Assembly (NCBI GenBank): GCA_965225955.1
Contig: CBDDBX010000010.1
Coordinates: 1-59,028, forward strand
Source of the DNA: CBDDBX01 sp965225955
GTDB taxonomy: Bacteria; Acidobacteriota; Aminicenantia; UBA2199
DNA length: 59,028 nucleotides
Direction of reading: 5' to 3'
This document shows positions 16,255 through 23,941 of this stretch, piece after piece. The notes under the pieces were generated by a model that saw nothing but the letters and a program-made list of their open reading frames with translations, had not been told where the DNA came from and ran no database searches. The position numbers were made by a program, and so were the translations under genes. How positions within the stretch are numbered: the stretch's first letter is position 1; each line of letters starts with the position of its first letter.

Positions 16255-16723
16255 GATTCTCCTCCATATATCGGGCAATACCTTCAATATCATCTCTTTT
16301 AAAAACCCTACTCCCTGATTCTTCATCGGAATCGGTTATCAAAATATCTGATACAGGATATTTTCTACCTTTACCCAGAGACGGGTCATAAACTTCTACA
16401 GAAGGAATATCATCTTCCCTGACACCTTCAAGCAGAACAACATCATAGTCTGAAAAGCTCTTTTTAATAATTTCCAGGCCCTCCTGAAGTGAAGATATCC
16501 TGCTCATACGCATGATCTCACCCTGAGCAAAGATAACAGAATCTGCTGCACCGGCCTTAAGAAATTTAAATGAATCCTTACCTTCAGGTTCGAGATGGTA
16601 TTTTTTCGCTACTTTTTTTACAACCAGCACATGACGTCCTCTGGAAGAGAACCATTGAGTCAAGCCCGAAATCAGAGTAGTTTTACCACTTCCTGACCAT
16701 CCGGTAACAGAATAGATTACCAT
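16247..16723 (-). CDS. mobB: Molybdopterin-guanine dinucleotide biosynthesis adaptor MobB-like GTPase
   Basis: 158 residues with P-loop GWSGSGKTTL (8-17) and 'DYDVVLLEGVRED', the usual MobB layout. MobB helps MobA form the guanine dinucleotide form of the cofactor. AOR-type enzymes are usually described with a non-nucleotide bis-pterin, so its presence here may mean a modified cofactor, or service to other Mo enzymes. The start codon ATG 16723 has no Shine-Dalgarno and lies 6 nt after a -10 box, predicting a leaderless mRNA. First gene of the mobB-orf53-aor-ppnP cluster. Confidence 0.88.
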   Translation of the reverse strand: MVIYSVTGWSGSGKTTLISGLTQWFSSRGRHVLVVKKVAKKYHLEPEGKDSFKFLKAGAADSVIFAQGEIMRMSRISSLQEGLEIIKKSFSDYDVVLLEGVREDDIPSVEVYDPSLGKGRKYPVSDILITDSDEESGSRVFKRDDIEGIARYMEENHG

Positions 16724-16729
16724 TGCAAC

Positions 16730-16758
16730 ATATTAATATATCAGTTACCTTTAGTCAA
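16730..16758 (-). promoter_or_regulatory. Promoter of the mobB-AOR cluster, predicted leaderless
   Basis: On the minus strand TTGACT (16758-16753), a 17-nt spacer and TAATAT (16735-16730). Six nucleotides then separate it from the ATG at 16723. Confidence 0.6.
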
Positions 16759-16969
16759 CATTTTAGAGTTAATCTTTTTGCCCTGAAAAACCTGCTGCAT
16801 CACAATAATAGAGTAGATATCGGGAAACCGGAAACATCCTTCTCTTTCCTGCCCCTGATATATCAGATAAATTTGTAAAAAACAACTTATTTTTTTTAAT
16901 TTTCCTCAATAGAGATATTAAATATCCACTTTTTTTTTAAATTAACTTAACAAAACCCTTTTTTTTCCA

Positions 16970-16998
16970 TTGATTTGATTATTTCAATACATTATAAT
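16970..16998 (+). promoter_or_regulatory. pckA promoter
   Basis: TTGATT (16970-16975), a 17-nt spacer and TATAAT (16993-16998). The predicted start is near 17005. T-rich stretches upstream could act as an UP-like element. Confidence 0.65.
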
Positions 16999-17009
16999 GT
17001 GGGCCTCAT

Positions 17010-17024
17010 GCAGGTAAAACCTGC
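17010..17024 (+). promoter_or_regulatory. Leader hairpin before pckA
   Basis: GCAGGT-AAA-ACCTGC, a perfect 6-bp stem with a 3-nt loop just inside the predicted pckA transcript, 28 nt before the start codon. It may stabilise the mRNA 5' end or bind a regulator. Confidence 0.4.
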
Positions 17025-17051
17025 GGAATATAACTATATTTGAGGAAAAGA

Positions 17052-18695
17052 ATGAGTTATGAACTTCAACTAAACAACCTTCTAAAAAAACATTCAAACG
17101 TATTAACAGATCTATCCAGAGCAGAACTTATCAAAGGAGCCATTGAAAACCGTGAAGTCTTTACAGGAGCTAACGGAGCACTGGCTGTAGTCAATCCGGT
17201 AAAATCAACCGGCAGAAGTCCTAAAGATACATACATTGTAAAAAGGGATGAAATCACAAATAAAATTGACTGGGATTCTCCAACAAACAATGCCATTGAC
17301 CCTGAAGTTTTTGCTCACCTTTTTGGAGATGCTGTAAACCTTCTTAAATCCAAAGACAAACTCTATGTTACGAATCGTGCAATCGGAGCAGATGCAGATT
17401 ATTCTCTGCCGGTTACTACAATTACAGACAGAGCTCTTACAGCCCTGTTTACCGACAATATGTTCAGAGAAGTTCCCAAAGATATTAAAAAGAGTGTCTT
17501 TAATGAAAAACCGTTTCATCTGGTAGCTTTACCTTACGATAAACTTGAAACAGAGAAATACATTGGCAACCTGAGAATCACTGAAACCGGTGAGTGCGCT
17601 GACTTGATTGTTGTAATGGATTTTGCAAGAAGAATAGGAATCGTAATCGGCTCAGCTTATCTGGGATGTGTAAAAAAGCTGATGTTCACTGTTATGAACT
17701 ATCTATTACCAGGCGCAGGAGTACTTCCTCTGCATACTTCAGCAAATGAAGGCAAGAACGGAGATATTGCACTATTCCTTGGACTTTCAGGCACAGGTAA
17801 AACAACTCTTTCTGCTGATCCTTCAAGAAGTCTTCTTGGAGATGACGAACACGGATGGAGTAATAACGGAATAGCAAATTTTGAAAATGGCTGTTATGCA
17901 AAACTCATTGATCTTGATGCTGAAAAAGAACCGGAAATCTATAACGCCATTATGCATCACTCTGAACCAGAGAAGCATGGGGCAATAGTCGAAAACGTAA
18001 TGGTTTATCCAGGAGGGGAGTTTGATCTCTGCGATGACAGACTGACTGAAAATTCAAGAGGTTCATACCCATTGACCTTTCTCTCAAAAACCAAGAAATC
18101 ATCAATTGGTGGTCACCCTGATACAATATTCTTCCTTACAGCGGATGCCAATGGAGTTCTGCCTCCGGTAGCAATGCTGACTGAGAATCAGGCTATGCTC
18201 TGGTTCCTTATGGGATACACAAGTAAACTTGCAGGTACAGAAACAGGAGTTAAAGAACCAGTATCAACCTTCTCCAGATTCTTTGGGGAACCATTTATGC
18301 CACGTAACCCATCTGTTTATGCAAGCATGCTCGGAAAGAAAATTAAGGAACATGACACAAAGGTTTTCCTTATAAATACAGGATGGTGTGGAGGTCCTTA
18401 TGGTAAATGGCCAAGAATCGACCTGAAAATAACCCGTTCAATAGTAAATACTCTTCTTACATCAAATCTGAGTAATATTGAATTTGAGGAAGATCCTATT
18501 TTCCACATAATGACACCAAAAGCTTTCCCTGGTGTACCACTGGATGTTCTCAGACCAAGAAAAGCCTGGAAGTATATTGAAGAATATAACGAAAGAGCTA
18601 ATAAACTCGCTAAAGAGTTCAGCGATCATTTTGATAAAGTTTATGGCAACAAAAACATTGATGAAGATATTATTGCCTGCTGTCCCGGCAAATAG
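17052..18695 (+). CDS. pckA: Phosphoenolpyruvate carboxykinase (ATP)
   Basis: 547 residues from ATG 17052, with GAGG 6 nt upstream; a TTG further 5' is unlikely. Converts oxaloacetate + ATP to PEP + CO2 + ADP, or the reverse, CO2-fixing direction in fermenting anaerobes. The kinase-1 P-loop GLSGTGKTT is at 244-252, followed by 'LLGDDEHGW' with the metal-binding Asp. Length and motif positions match the ATP-dependent class (E. coli 540 residues, loop at 248). Monocistronic, with its own strong promoter and two tandem hairpins at the 3' end, the first of which includes the stop codon. Confidence 0.96.
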   Translation: MSYELQLNNLLKKHSNVLTDLSRAELIKGAIENREVFTGANGALAVVNPVKSTGRSPKDTYIVKRDEITNKIDWDSPTNNAIDPEVFAHLFGDAVNLLKSKDKLYVTNRAIGADADYSLPVTTITDRALTALFTDNMFREVPKDIKKSVFNEKPFHLVALPYDKLETEKYIGNLRITETGECADLIVVMDFARRIGIVIGSAYLGCVKKLMFTVMNYLLPGAGVLPLHTSANEGKNGDIALFLGLSGTGKTTLSADPSRSLLGDDEHGWSNNGIANFENGCYAKLIDLDAEKEPEIYNAIMHHSEPEKHGAIVENVMVYPGGEFDLCDDRLTENSRGSYPLTFLSKTKKSSIGGHPDTIFFLTADANGVLPPVAMLTENQAMLWFLMGYTSKLAGTETGVKEPVSTFSRFFGEPFMPRNPSVYASMLGKKIKEHDTKVFLINTGWCGGPYGKWPRIDLKITRSIVNTLLTSNLSNIEFEEDPIFHIMTPKAFPGVPLDVLRPRKAWKYIEEYNERANKLAKEFSDHFDKVYGNKNIDEDIIACCPGK

Positions 18696-18735
18696 CCGGG
18701 ATCTTCCCGGGGCATCTGAAAGCCCCGGGTAAATC
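18684..18735 (+). terminator. Tandem hairpins ending pckA
   Basis: CCCGGC (18684-18689) pairs with GCCGGG (18695-18700), spanning the TAG stop. Then CCCGGGGC (18706-18713) pairs with GCCCCGGG (18722-18729). Only a weak T-rich tail follows. A strong structure at the 3' end, possibly serving the convergent lipoprotein gene too. Confidence 0.6.
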
Positions 18736-18739
18736 TATC

Positions 18740-19159
18740 TTATTTTACATTCTCACTATTCTGTTTTACATTGGTTCTGGCAGTTCTTCTCATAATTTTA
18801 CGGTGACTCTTTCTTCCATTTTCGTAAACCCAGCCAACTTCCCACTGTTCAAAATCCCCATCAATGAGATAAAAAGTTCTTGTCTGAGTATCTCCTCCTT
18901 CAAGTTCTCTTGCCATCATAATAACTTTCAGAGTGCCTCTGTCATTCCATCTAAGTTCATATGTACCGTTCTGACCTGCATTCAGGATATCTGTCTGACT
19001 ATCATCAGCAGTATCAATAAAAAGTTTAAAATCGATATCCCCTACATTGTAAACCTTTATCGTTGCCAGAGAATTATCTACAACAATCACATCACTGTCC
19101 CTGCAGGAAGAGAATAGAATTAATGACAGAACCGCAATCAATAAAACCGTTTTTTTCAT
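18740..19159 (-). CDS. Lipoprotein of unknown function
   Basis: 139 residues with a lipoprotein signal ending in LFSSC (Cys19). The mature part begins with an acidic linker, then a beta-rich segment ('ATIKVYNVGDIDFKLFI'), with a basic C-terminal tail. I do not recognise a family; the middle resembles small periplasmic beta-sandwich proteins. GTGAGGT precedes the ATG. Single gene between pckA (convergent) and the nitroreductase (divergent). Confidence 0.7.
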   Translation of the reverse strand: MKKTVLLIAVLSLILFSSCRDSDVIVVDNSLATIKVYNVGDIDFKLFIDTADDSQTDILNAGQNGTYELRWNDRGTLKVIMMARELEGGDTQTRTFYLIDGDFEQWEVGWVYENGRKSHRKIMRRTARTNVKQNSENVK

Positions 19160-19347
19160 TTTTACCTCACTTTTTCATTTTTAATCTTTTGTTTTAACAA
19201 CTCACAACTAAATGCAAGTTGTGTGCCAGAGATGATTTTGACTAATTGTAACAAAATAGTGACACAAAAACAGTAGATACAAAATTAAAGTTTTTTTACC
19301 GAAACAGCTACATACTATTATTTGATACAACAGAAAAGGAGGTAGAA

Positions 19348-19950
19348 ATGAGTGTTATGAAAGCAGTTGAAGTAAGAAGAGCTTATAAAAGCTTTGACCC
19401 TGAACATAAGATTAGTGAAGAAGAGATAGAAAGGCTTATAAACAGTGCCAAATTGTCACCAACGGCATTTAATATTCAGAACTGGAGATTTGTTCTGGTT
19501 CAGAATAAAGAACTAAGAGAAGAGATAAGAAAGGTTGCCTGGAACCAGCCTCAGGTAACAGACGCCTCACTTCTGGTTGTTATGTGCGCAGATCTTAAGG
19601 CATGGGAAAAGAGTCCTGCAAGATATTTTGAGGGCGCTGCCCAGGATGTTCTTGATTTTATTCTGCCTGCTCTGGATGCATACTACAGAGACAAAGAGCA
19701 AACTGAAAGAGATGAAGCAATGAGATCCTGCGGTATTGCTGCTCAGACTCTTATGCTTACAGCTCAGGAGATGGGCTATGAATCATGCCCTATGGATGGT
19801 TTTGATTTTGAAGCTGTCGGAAAATTGATAAACCTTCCGGCAGATCATGTTATTTCAATGTTTGTAGCCATTGGTAAACCAGCAGGCCCTCCATATCCAC
19901 GGATAGGTAAACTCAGTACAGAAGAGGTAGTAATAAAAGACCGGTTTTAA
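19348..19950 (+). CDS. Nitroreductase family FMN oxidoreductase
   Basis: 200 residues with the usual nitroreductase layout: N-terminal 'VEVRRAYKSFDPEHKISEEEIERLI' style FMN-phosphate-binding arginines, 'SPTAFNIQNWRFVLV', the central 'AAQTLMLTAQEMGYESCPMDGFD', and the C-terminal 'VAIGKPAGPPYPRIGKL'. Binds FMN as a dimer and reduces nitro compounds, quinones or similar with NAD(P)H. AAGGAGGT precedes the ATG. The physiological substrate is unknown. Monocistronic. Confidence 0.9.
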   Translation: MSVMKAVEVRRAYKSFDPEHKISEEEIERLINSAKLSPTAFNIQNWRFVLVQNKELREEIRKVAWNQPQVTDASLLVVMCADLKAWEKSPARYFEGAAQDVLDFILPALDAYYRDKEQTERDEAMRSCGIAAQTLMLTAQEMGYESCPMDGFDFEAVGKLINLPADHVISMFVAIGKPAGPPYPRIGKLSTEEVVIKDRF

Positions 19951-19981
19951 ATTATTTTCAGATTATTAATAAACCAGATAA

Positions 19982-20071
19982 TGTAGGGGCAAAAAATTTT
20001 GTGCCCGCCAGTTAATTGTCGTAAGATATTCCAACAGGCGTTTAAAGGGTAAAAAATATTTCACCCCTACA
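19982..20071. repeat. Paired TGTAGGGG palindromes, copies B and B' (inverted)
   Basis: Left arm 19982-20011: TGTAGGGGC, an A/T palindrome, then GTGCCCGCC. Right arm about 20037-20071: GGCGTTTAAAGGG, an A/T palindrome, then CCCCTACA. The two units face each other across ~25 nt, and CGCC/GGCG can also pair, like two-unit REP elements. It lies just upstream of the dehydrogenase promoter. Confidence 0.65.
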
Positions 20072-20092
20072 CTTTCAAAAACTTCTATAAGT

Positions 20093-20098
20093 TATAAT
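20093..20098 (+). promoter_or_regulatory. -10 box predicting a leaderless dehydrogenase mRNA
   Basis: A perfect TATAAT ends 6 nt before the ATG at 20105. The -35 region (CACTTT at 20070-20075) is poor and overlaps the end of the repeat. No Shine-Dalgarno. Confidence 0.45.
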
Positions 20099-20104
20099 AA
20101 TCAT

Positions 20105-20980
20105 ATGAGCAAAGATAGAATTACATTTTTAGGCACAGGTCTTATGGGTAATCCAATGACCCGTAGATTCATAAATTCCGGCTATAAGGTTGCTGTATAT
20201 AACAGAACAGCTTCAAAAGCCACTGATCTTGTAAAAGCAGGAGCAATTCCATTCAGTACCCCTGCTGAGGCAATTAAATCAGGAGAGTTAATTTTCTCCA
20301 TGCTTACTGATTTCAAAGCATATTCAGAAATACTTACTCAAACACCAGACTGGATACTTAAAAACAGAATATGGATAATGATGAGTACAATATCTCCTTC
20401 TGAAAGTATTGAACTTGAAAGATATCTCAGGAAAAGAGAGTGTAAATATATAGAGGCTCCGGTTCTGGGAAGCATTCCCCAGGCAAAGGAGGGGAGCCTT
20501 CAGGTGCTGGCCGGGGGAGATCAGAAAACATTTGAATCACTCGCCCCCTTACTCAACATTCTTGGAAAAGAGGTCTGTTTTTTTGGGGAAACAGGAAAAG
20601 CTTCTGCCGCAAAACTTGCATTGAACCAGTTAATTGCCACACTTACAGCATCATTCTCTGCATCTTTCGGTTTTATTAAAGAGCATGGAGTGGAAACTAA
20701 AGCCTTCATGGAGCTTCTCAGGGGAAGTGCTCTCTATGCTCCAACTTTTGATAAAAAACTTTCAAAAATGGAAGAGAGGAATTTTTCAAACCCCAATTTC
20801 CCACTGAAACATATGGCAAAAGATATGGATCTGATAATAAGGTCTTTTGATGAAAGAGGCATTAATACTGGGTTTCTTAAAGAAATAGACAGAGTAGTTG
20901 AAAGCAGACTCGATGCTGATGGAGAGAATGATTACTCATCTATCTTCAACGGAATAGTGCCGGGGAATAATCCGTTCTAA
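20105..20980 (+). CDS. Beta-hydroxyacid dehydrogenase (3-hydroxyisobutyrate/GLYR family)
   Basis: 291 residues. N-terminal Rossmann motif FLGTGLMGNPMT (8-19), the substrate motif 'EAPVLGSIPQAKEGSLQVLAGG' in short form (117-138), and the catalytic Lys170 in 'AAKLALNQL'. Members reduce or oxidise 3-hydroxyisobutyrate, tartronate or succinate semialdehyde with NAD(P)(H). 'APVLGSIPQAKEG' (where 3-hydroxyisobutyrate dehydrogenases read APVSGG) is nearer the glyoxylate/succinic semialdehyde reductase branch, but this is not decisive. The initiation region lacks a Shine-Dalgarno. Confidence 0.88.
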   Translation: MSKDRITFLGTGLMGNPMTRRFINSGYKVAVYNRTASKATDLVKAGAIPFSTPAEAIKSGELIFSMLTDFKAYSEILTQTPDWILKNRIWIMMSTISPSESIELERYLRKRECKYIEAPVLGSIPQAKEGSLQVLAGGDQKTFESLAPLLNILGKEVCFFGETGKASAAKLALNQLIATLTASFSASFGFIKEHGVETKAFMELLRGSALYAPTFDKKLSKMEERNFSNPNFPLKHMAKDMDLIIRSFDERGINTGFLKEIDRVVESRLDADGENDYSSIFNGIVPGNNPF

Positions 20981-21030
20981 AAACACAAAGACGCCCTACT
21001 GCAGTTCATTCCAGAACCGTCTTAACAATA

Positions 21031-21084
21031 AAACGGGAGCATACTCCTTAATTGCAAAAGCAATTACGTCGATGCTCCCCTACA
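21031..21084 (-). repeat. TGTAGGGG palindromic repeat, copy C (long form)
   Basis: AAACGGGAGCAT ... ATGCTCCCCTACA, with an inner hairpin AATTGC-AAAA-GCAATT. The sequence left of it (21010-21030) shares CTTAACAA-YAAAA and flanking words with the left flank of copy E at 39287. It lies between convergent genes and could end transcription of both. Confidence 0.65.
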
Positions 21085-21138
21085 TTCCGTGTTACTTATA
21101 ATAATCAGGATTGTTGGTATTGATCCTTGTTCTTTGTC

Positions 21139-22563
21139 TTATTTTTTCTTTCTGAGCATAAACTTCTTATTCTGCAGATAATCGTATCTTATATTCCTGC
21201 CTGGTTGGAAGCAGAGAGCCATAATAGATTCCTGACCTTCCTTAATTGTGCAGTAATCCGCAAAATCCAGAGTCCTTATAACTGCTTCAAATACTCTTAA
21301 AGCACCTGAGTGATCTGCAAGCAGTACTCTCTTTCCCTGATTCCTTCTAAGAAGATCTATGAAACTGAAGGCAATTCTCCAGTCTGCCTCAATCAGGGTT
21401 TCTCCTTCAGGATAGTGGTAGAATCTGTTCTTAAGCATCTTCTTTATATATGCTTTCTTCTCTTTCTCGTCACCATCCACCTCACTGCCATATATTTCAG
21501 TCATCTTTGCAATTACATCTTTTTTAAATCTATGTGTAAGAGCACCATATTTTTGTGAATTAAGGCCATAAACAGCATCAAAGGAAATATTTGTATAGCC
21601 GGCTTCCTGCATAAAATACCTGGCTGTCTGTTCAGTGTTTTCAGATTCACTGCCAAAAACAGAAACTGGTCTGTCTTTTGACCATGACCAGAGAGGATAT
21701 CCTTCTTTATCCAGTTTATCTGTTATCACTTTAAAATCGCGACCGAGCTCTCTTGCAGTTTCAATTCCCTGTGGCTTCAGATGATTCCCGACTGCTCCAC
21801 TCATTCTTCTGTTCTTTTCCCAGATATCCCAGTAACCTGAACCAACAAACTCAGGATTATCTCCACCGGACTCATGTATTGATTTACCATGTCTGATTAG
21901 TACCACATGAGTCTGATTAACCGGAACATATGCCTGTGGAAACAGGGGAATGCCTTTTCCATTTGGCAACCACACTATACCCTCTTTCATAGTAAGTCCG
22001 CTTCCATCATCCAGAGAACGTCCTTCTGTTCTTTTAACTCCCTGATTATTTACATCCATGTCACCTTCAGCAATAACCAGTTTAGTTCTGTAACGACTTC
22101 TCATCGAACCTGCAGAAGGAATATGTTTAGGGCAGAGTATATCTGAGAACTTATTAAGGTTGAATTTCTGCAGCAGTAATCTTTTAAAGCTATCATTCTT
22201 TATCAGACCATTCCATGCAAGAAAAAAGAGATGTTTGTCTCCTTTTAGTGAATTCCCGCTTATAAACTCATATTTATTCTTAATATAGCTCTGGGGTGTA
22301 ATATCCTGTTCCAGAGAGAGTAGAAAAAAGTAGATCTCTTTTCCTATTCTTTTGAGCCTGTTAATAAACTCTCTGTTAACATCATCTTCCTTGAGCCTGA
22401 ACTCCTTTCCATAAATATATTTAAGAAAAGCCACATCGTTCTTTACTCCCTGCTCAGTATAGCAGTTATGAAACTCTGCATGCTCCCTTACCTGACTCTC
22501 TATATTGTTTTCAACACAACTCTTATCAACAACCTCTTTTGAAGCTTTCTTTTCTTTACTCAT
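21139..22563 (-). CDS. Histidine phosphatase with a large unknown N-terminal domain
   Basis: 474 residues from ATG 22563, where GGGAGGT sits upstream; the longer frame to 22638 lacks a site. Residues ~1-200 are not recognised: helical, charged, no signal peptide. From ~215 the protein is a histidine phosphatase (phosphoglycerate mutase-like) domain with RHGKS (224-228), 'EGETLIEADWR' and the second histidine in 'LADHSGALR'. The catalytic set (RHG, Arg, His) appears complete. Family members act on phospho-sugars, phytate or phosphoproteins. The extra domain and the 40-residue inserts around 'SKDRPVSVFGSESENTEQTA' make a specific function unsafe to name. Confidence 0.75.
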   Translation of the reverse strand: MSKEKKASKEVVDKSCVENNIESQVREHAEFHNCYTEQGVKNDVAFLKYIYGKEFRLKEDDVNREFINRLKRIGKEIYFFLLSLEQDITPQSYIKNKYEFISGNSLKGDKHLFFLAWNGLIKNDSFKRLLLQKFNLNKFSDILCPKHIPSAGSMRSRYRTKLVIAEGDMDVNNQGVKRTEGRSLDDGSGLTMKEGIVWLPNGKGIPLFPQAYVPVNQTHVVLIRHGKSIHESGGDNPEFVGSGYWDIWEKNRRMSGAVGNHLKPQGIETARELGRDFKVITDKLDKEGYPLWSWSKDRPVSVFGSESENTEQTARYFMQEAGYTNISFDAVYGLNSQKYGALTHRFKKDVIAKMTEIYGSEVDGDEKEKKAYIKKMLKNRFYHYPEGETLIEADWRIAFSFIDLLRRNQGKRVLLADHSGALRVFEAVIRTLDFADYCTIKEGQESIMALCFQPGRNIRYDYLQNKKFMLRKKK

Positions 22564-22710
22564 GTGACCTCCCGGCGTCAATAAAATATCACACATCAGA
22601 GAAACCTGTATCAACCAGTGCATATACCTCTGCCTCACTGATTGTTTTCTATCCCCTGATAAGAAAATATACCATGTTAAAGGAAAAAAATCTCTTATTA
22701 CAAAAATATT

Positions 22711-23022
22711 TTAAAACAGAAAGAACCCTATTAACCGATCAAGCTGATCTGCTATTCCTGTAATATTTACAATAAACTGTTCTACTCCTATGGTTCCCTT
22801 TCTGACCTGTTCCAGATCTTTACAGGCTTTACTTACAAGTTTTACAGCTTCTTCATAACAGGCATCATTCTTCTTTATTTCTCTTATTACTGCCTCTCTG
22901 AGAATAAGAGACATCTTATCAAACTCCTTTCCTGCAGCACTTCTGTGAGGCTCTTCATAAGAGTAATACTGGCATTCAAGTTCACCGCAGAATTCGGAAA
23001 TAGCTATCACAAGTTCAGACAT
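22711..23022 (-). CDS. Helical protein of unknown function coupled to the upstream lipoprotein
   Basis: 103 residues, almost entirely amphipathic helix ('EFDKMSLILREAVIREIKKND', then 'ADQLDRLIGFFLF'). The ATG shares its A with the TGA stop of the upstream lipoprotein gene (TGATG), so the two are translationally coupled. No known family seen. Probably cytoplasmic, as there is no signal peptide. Confidence 0.6.
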   Translation of the reverse strand: MSELVIAISEFCGELECQYYSYEEPHRSAAGKEFDKMSLILREAVIREIKKNDACYEEAVKLVSKACKDLEQVRKGTIGVEQFIVNITGIADQLDRLIGFFLF

Positions 23023-23885
23023 CAGGCACCACCTTTAGCAATTTTGAGATAACTCTCTTCAAACTCAATCGCTTTATCCAGAAGCCTGTTTATCTCTTCT
23101 GCGGATATTTTTCCGTTCAACAGTCTTCCCATTAATTTGAAGTGAGTTAGAGGAATTGATTTCATAGACTTTATTGCACAATCAAAAATTTCTTTAAGTT
23201 CGCTCTTTTTCTTTAATATTCCCGCACCGGTTTCTGCATATTTTAATCTATCCACTCTATTGTCCGGCCAGGTTTCTACAACTCTGACCTTGAAAGAGTA
23301 AGAAAGGAAATTATCTGTTAATAACTTAAGAGATTTAAGCTCCCCACACATCTTTTCCGATATCTTTACAAGTAGTGGCTGAACCTCTTTCATTGCTTTA
23401 ACAGCAGCACGTCTCTTTTTACGGATTGTTGTGGAAAGAAGAATGTCGGATAGAAGGGATTTTATTAATCCTCTCTTCTCTTCAGTAATAAAATTACCGT
23501 GCCTTTCAGATATAGATTTAAGAGAATCATTAAACCTGTTAATCGAATCGGCTCCTACCTTATCATCGCCACATAGAAGAGATCTCAGTGCTTTAGCATA
23601 TCTTCCCAGAACTTTTATAAGCTTTTTTCTTATTTTAAAACTCTTGCCTGTTACCACACTTCTCTCAAAATCTGCAGGAGTAATCCTACCCTTCTTAAGT
23701 GAGCGACTTATCAGAGCTGACATCTCTTCTTCTGATACCAGCTCATAGACTTTCAGAGTATTACTACTTATTGACTCTGTGGCCTTAGAGAAGCGATCTA
23801 CCTCCAGAGAGACGTATTTTGTAGAGCAGGAGTTCTGGGTTAATATAACCAAAACGATTAATATTGTAAAAAATATCTTCTTCAA
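23022..23885 (-). CDS. Helical lipoprotein of unknown function
   Basis: 287 residues from a TTG start at 23885 with AGGAG 7 nt upstream. Lipoprotein signal with Cys20 in 'TQNSC'. The mature part is helical and rich in Lys/Leu/Ser, with repeated 'KSLKS', 'ISEKMCGELKSLKLL' type segments. No family recognised. Downstream of the PepSY-like gene on the same strand, 56 nt away. Confidence 0.65.
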   Translation of the reverse strand: MKKIFFTILIVLVILTQNSCSTKYVSLEVDRFSKATESISSNTLKVYELVSEEEMSALISRSLKKGRITPADFERSVVTGKSFKIRKKLIKVLGRYAKALRSLLCGDDKVGADSINRFNDSLKSISERHGNFITEEKRGLIKSLLSDILLSTTIRKKRRAAVKAMKEVQPLLVKISEKMCGELKSLKLLTDNFLSYSFKVRVVETWPDNRVDRLKYAETGAGILKKKSELKEIFDCAIKSMKSIPLTHFKLMGRLLNGKISAEEINRLLDKAIEFEESYLKIAKGGA

Positions 23886-23941
23886 ACAGACTCCTGATTT
23901 GACATATAATACAGATTATTACTGTGAAAAACAATCCTGTA

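Larger units (their letters stand above)
16759..17051. other. Divergent regulatory region between mobB and pckA
   Basis: About 290 nt, very AT-rich, with several T runs (16885-16970). It contains no gene. The pckA promoter and a leader hairpin lie in the right third. Confidence 0.6.

Noticed and set aside
16255..16326. Longer 77-codon version of the small AOR-linked protein
   Set aside because: It would overlap mobB deeply and ignores the AGGAGAA site just before ATG 16254.
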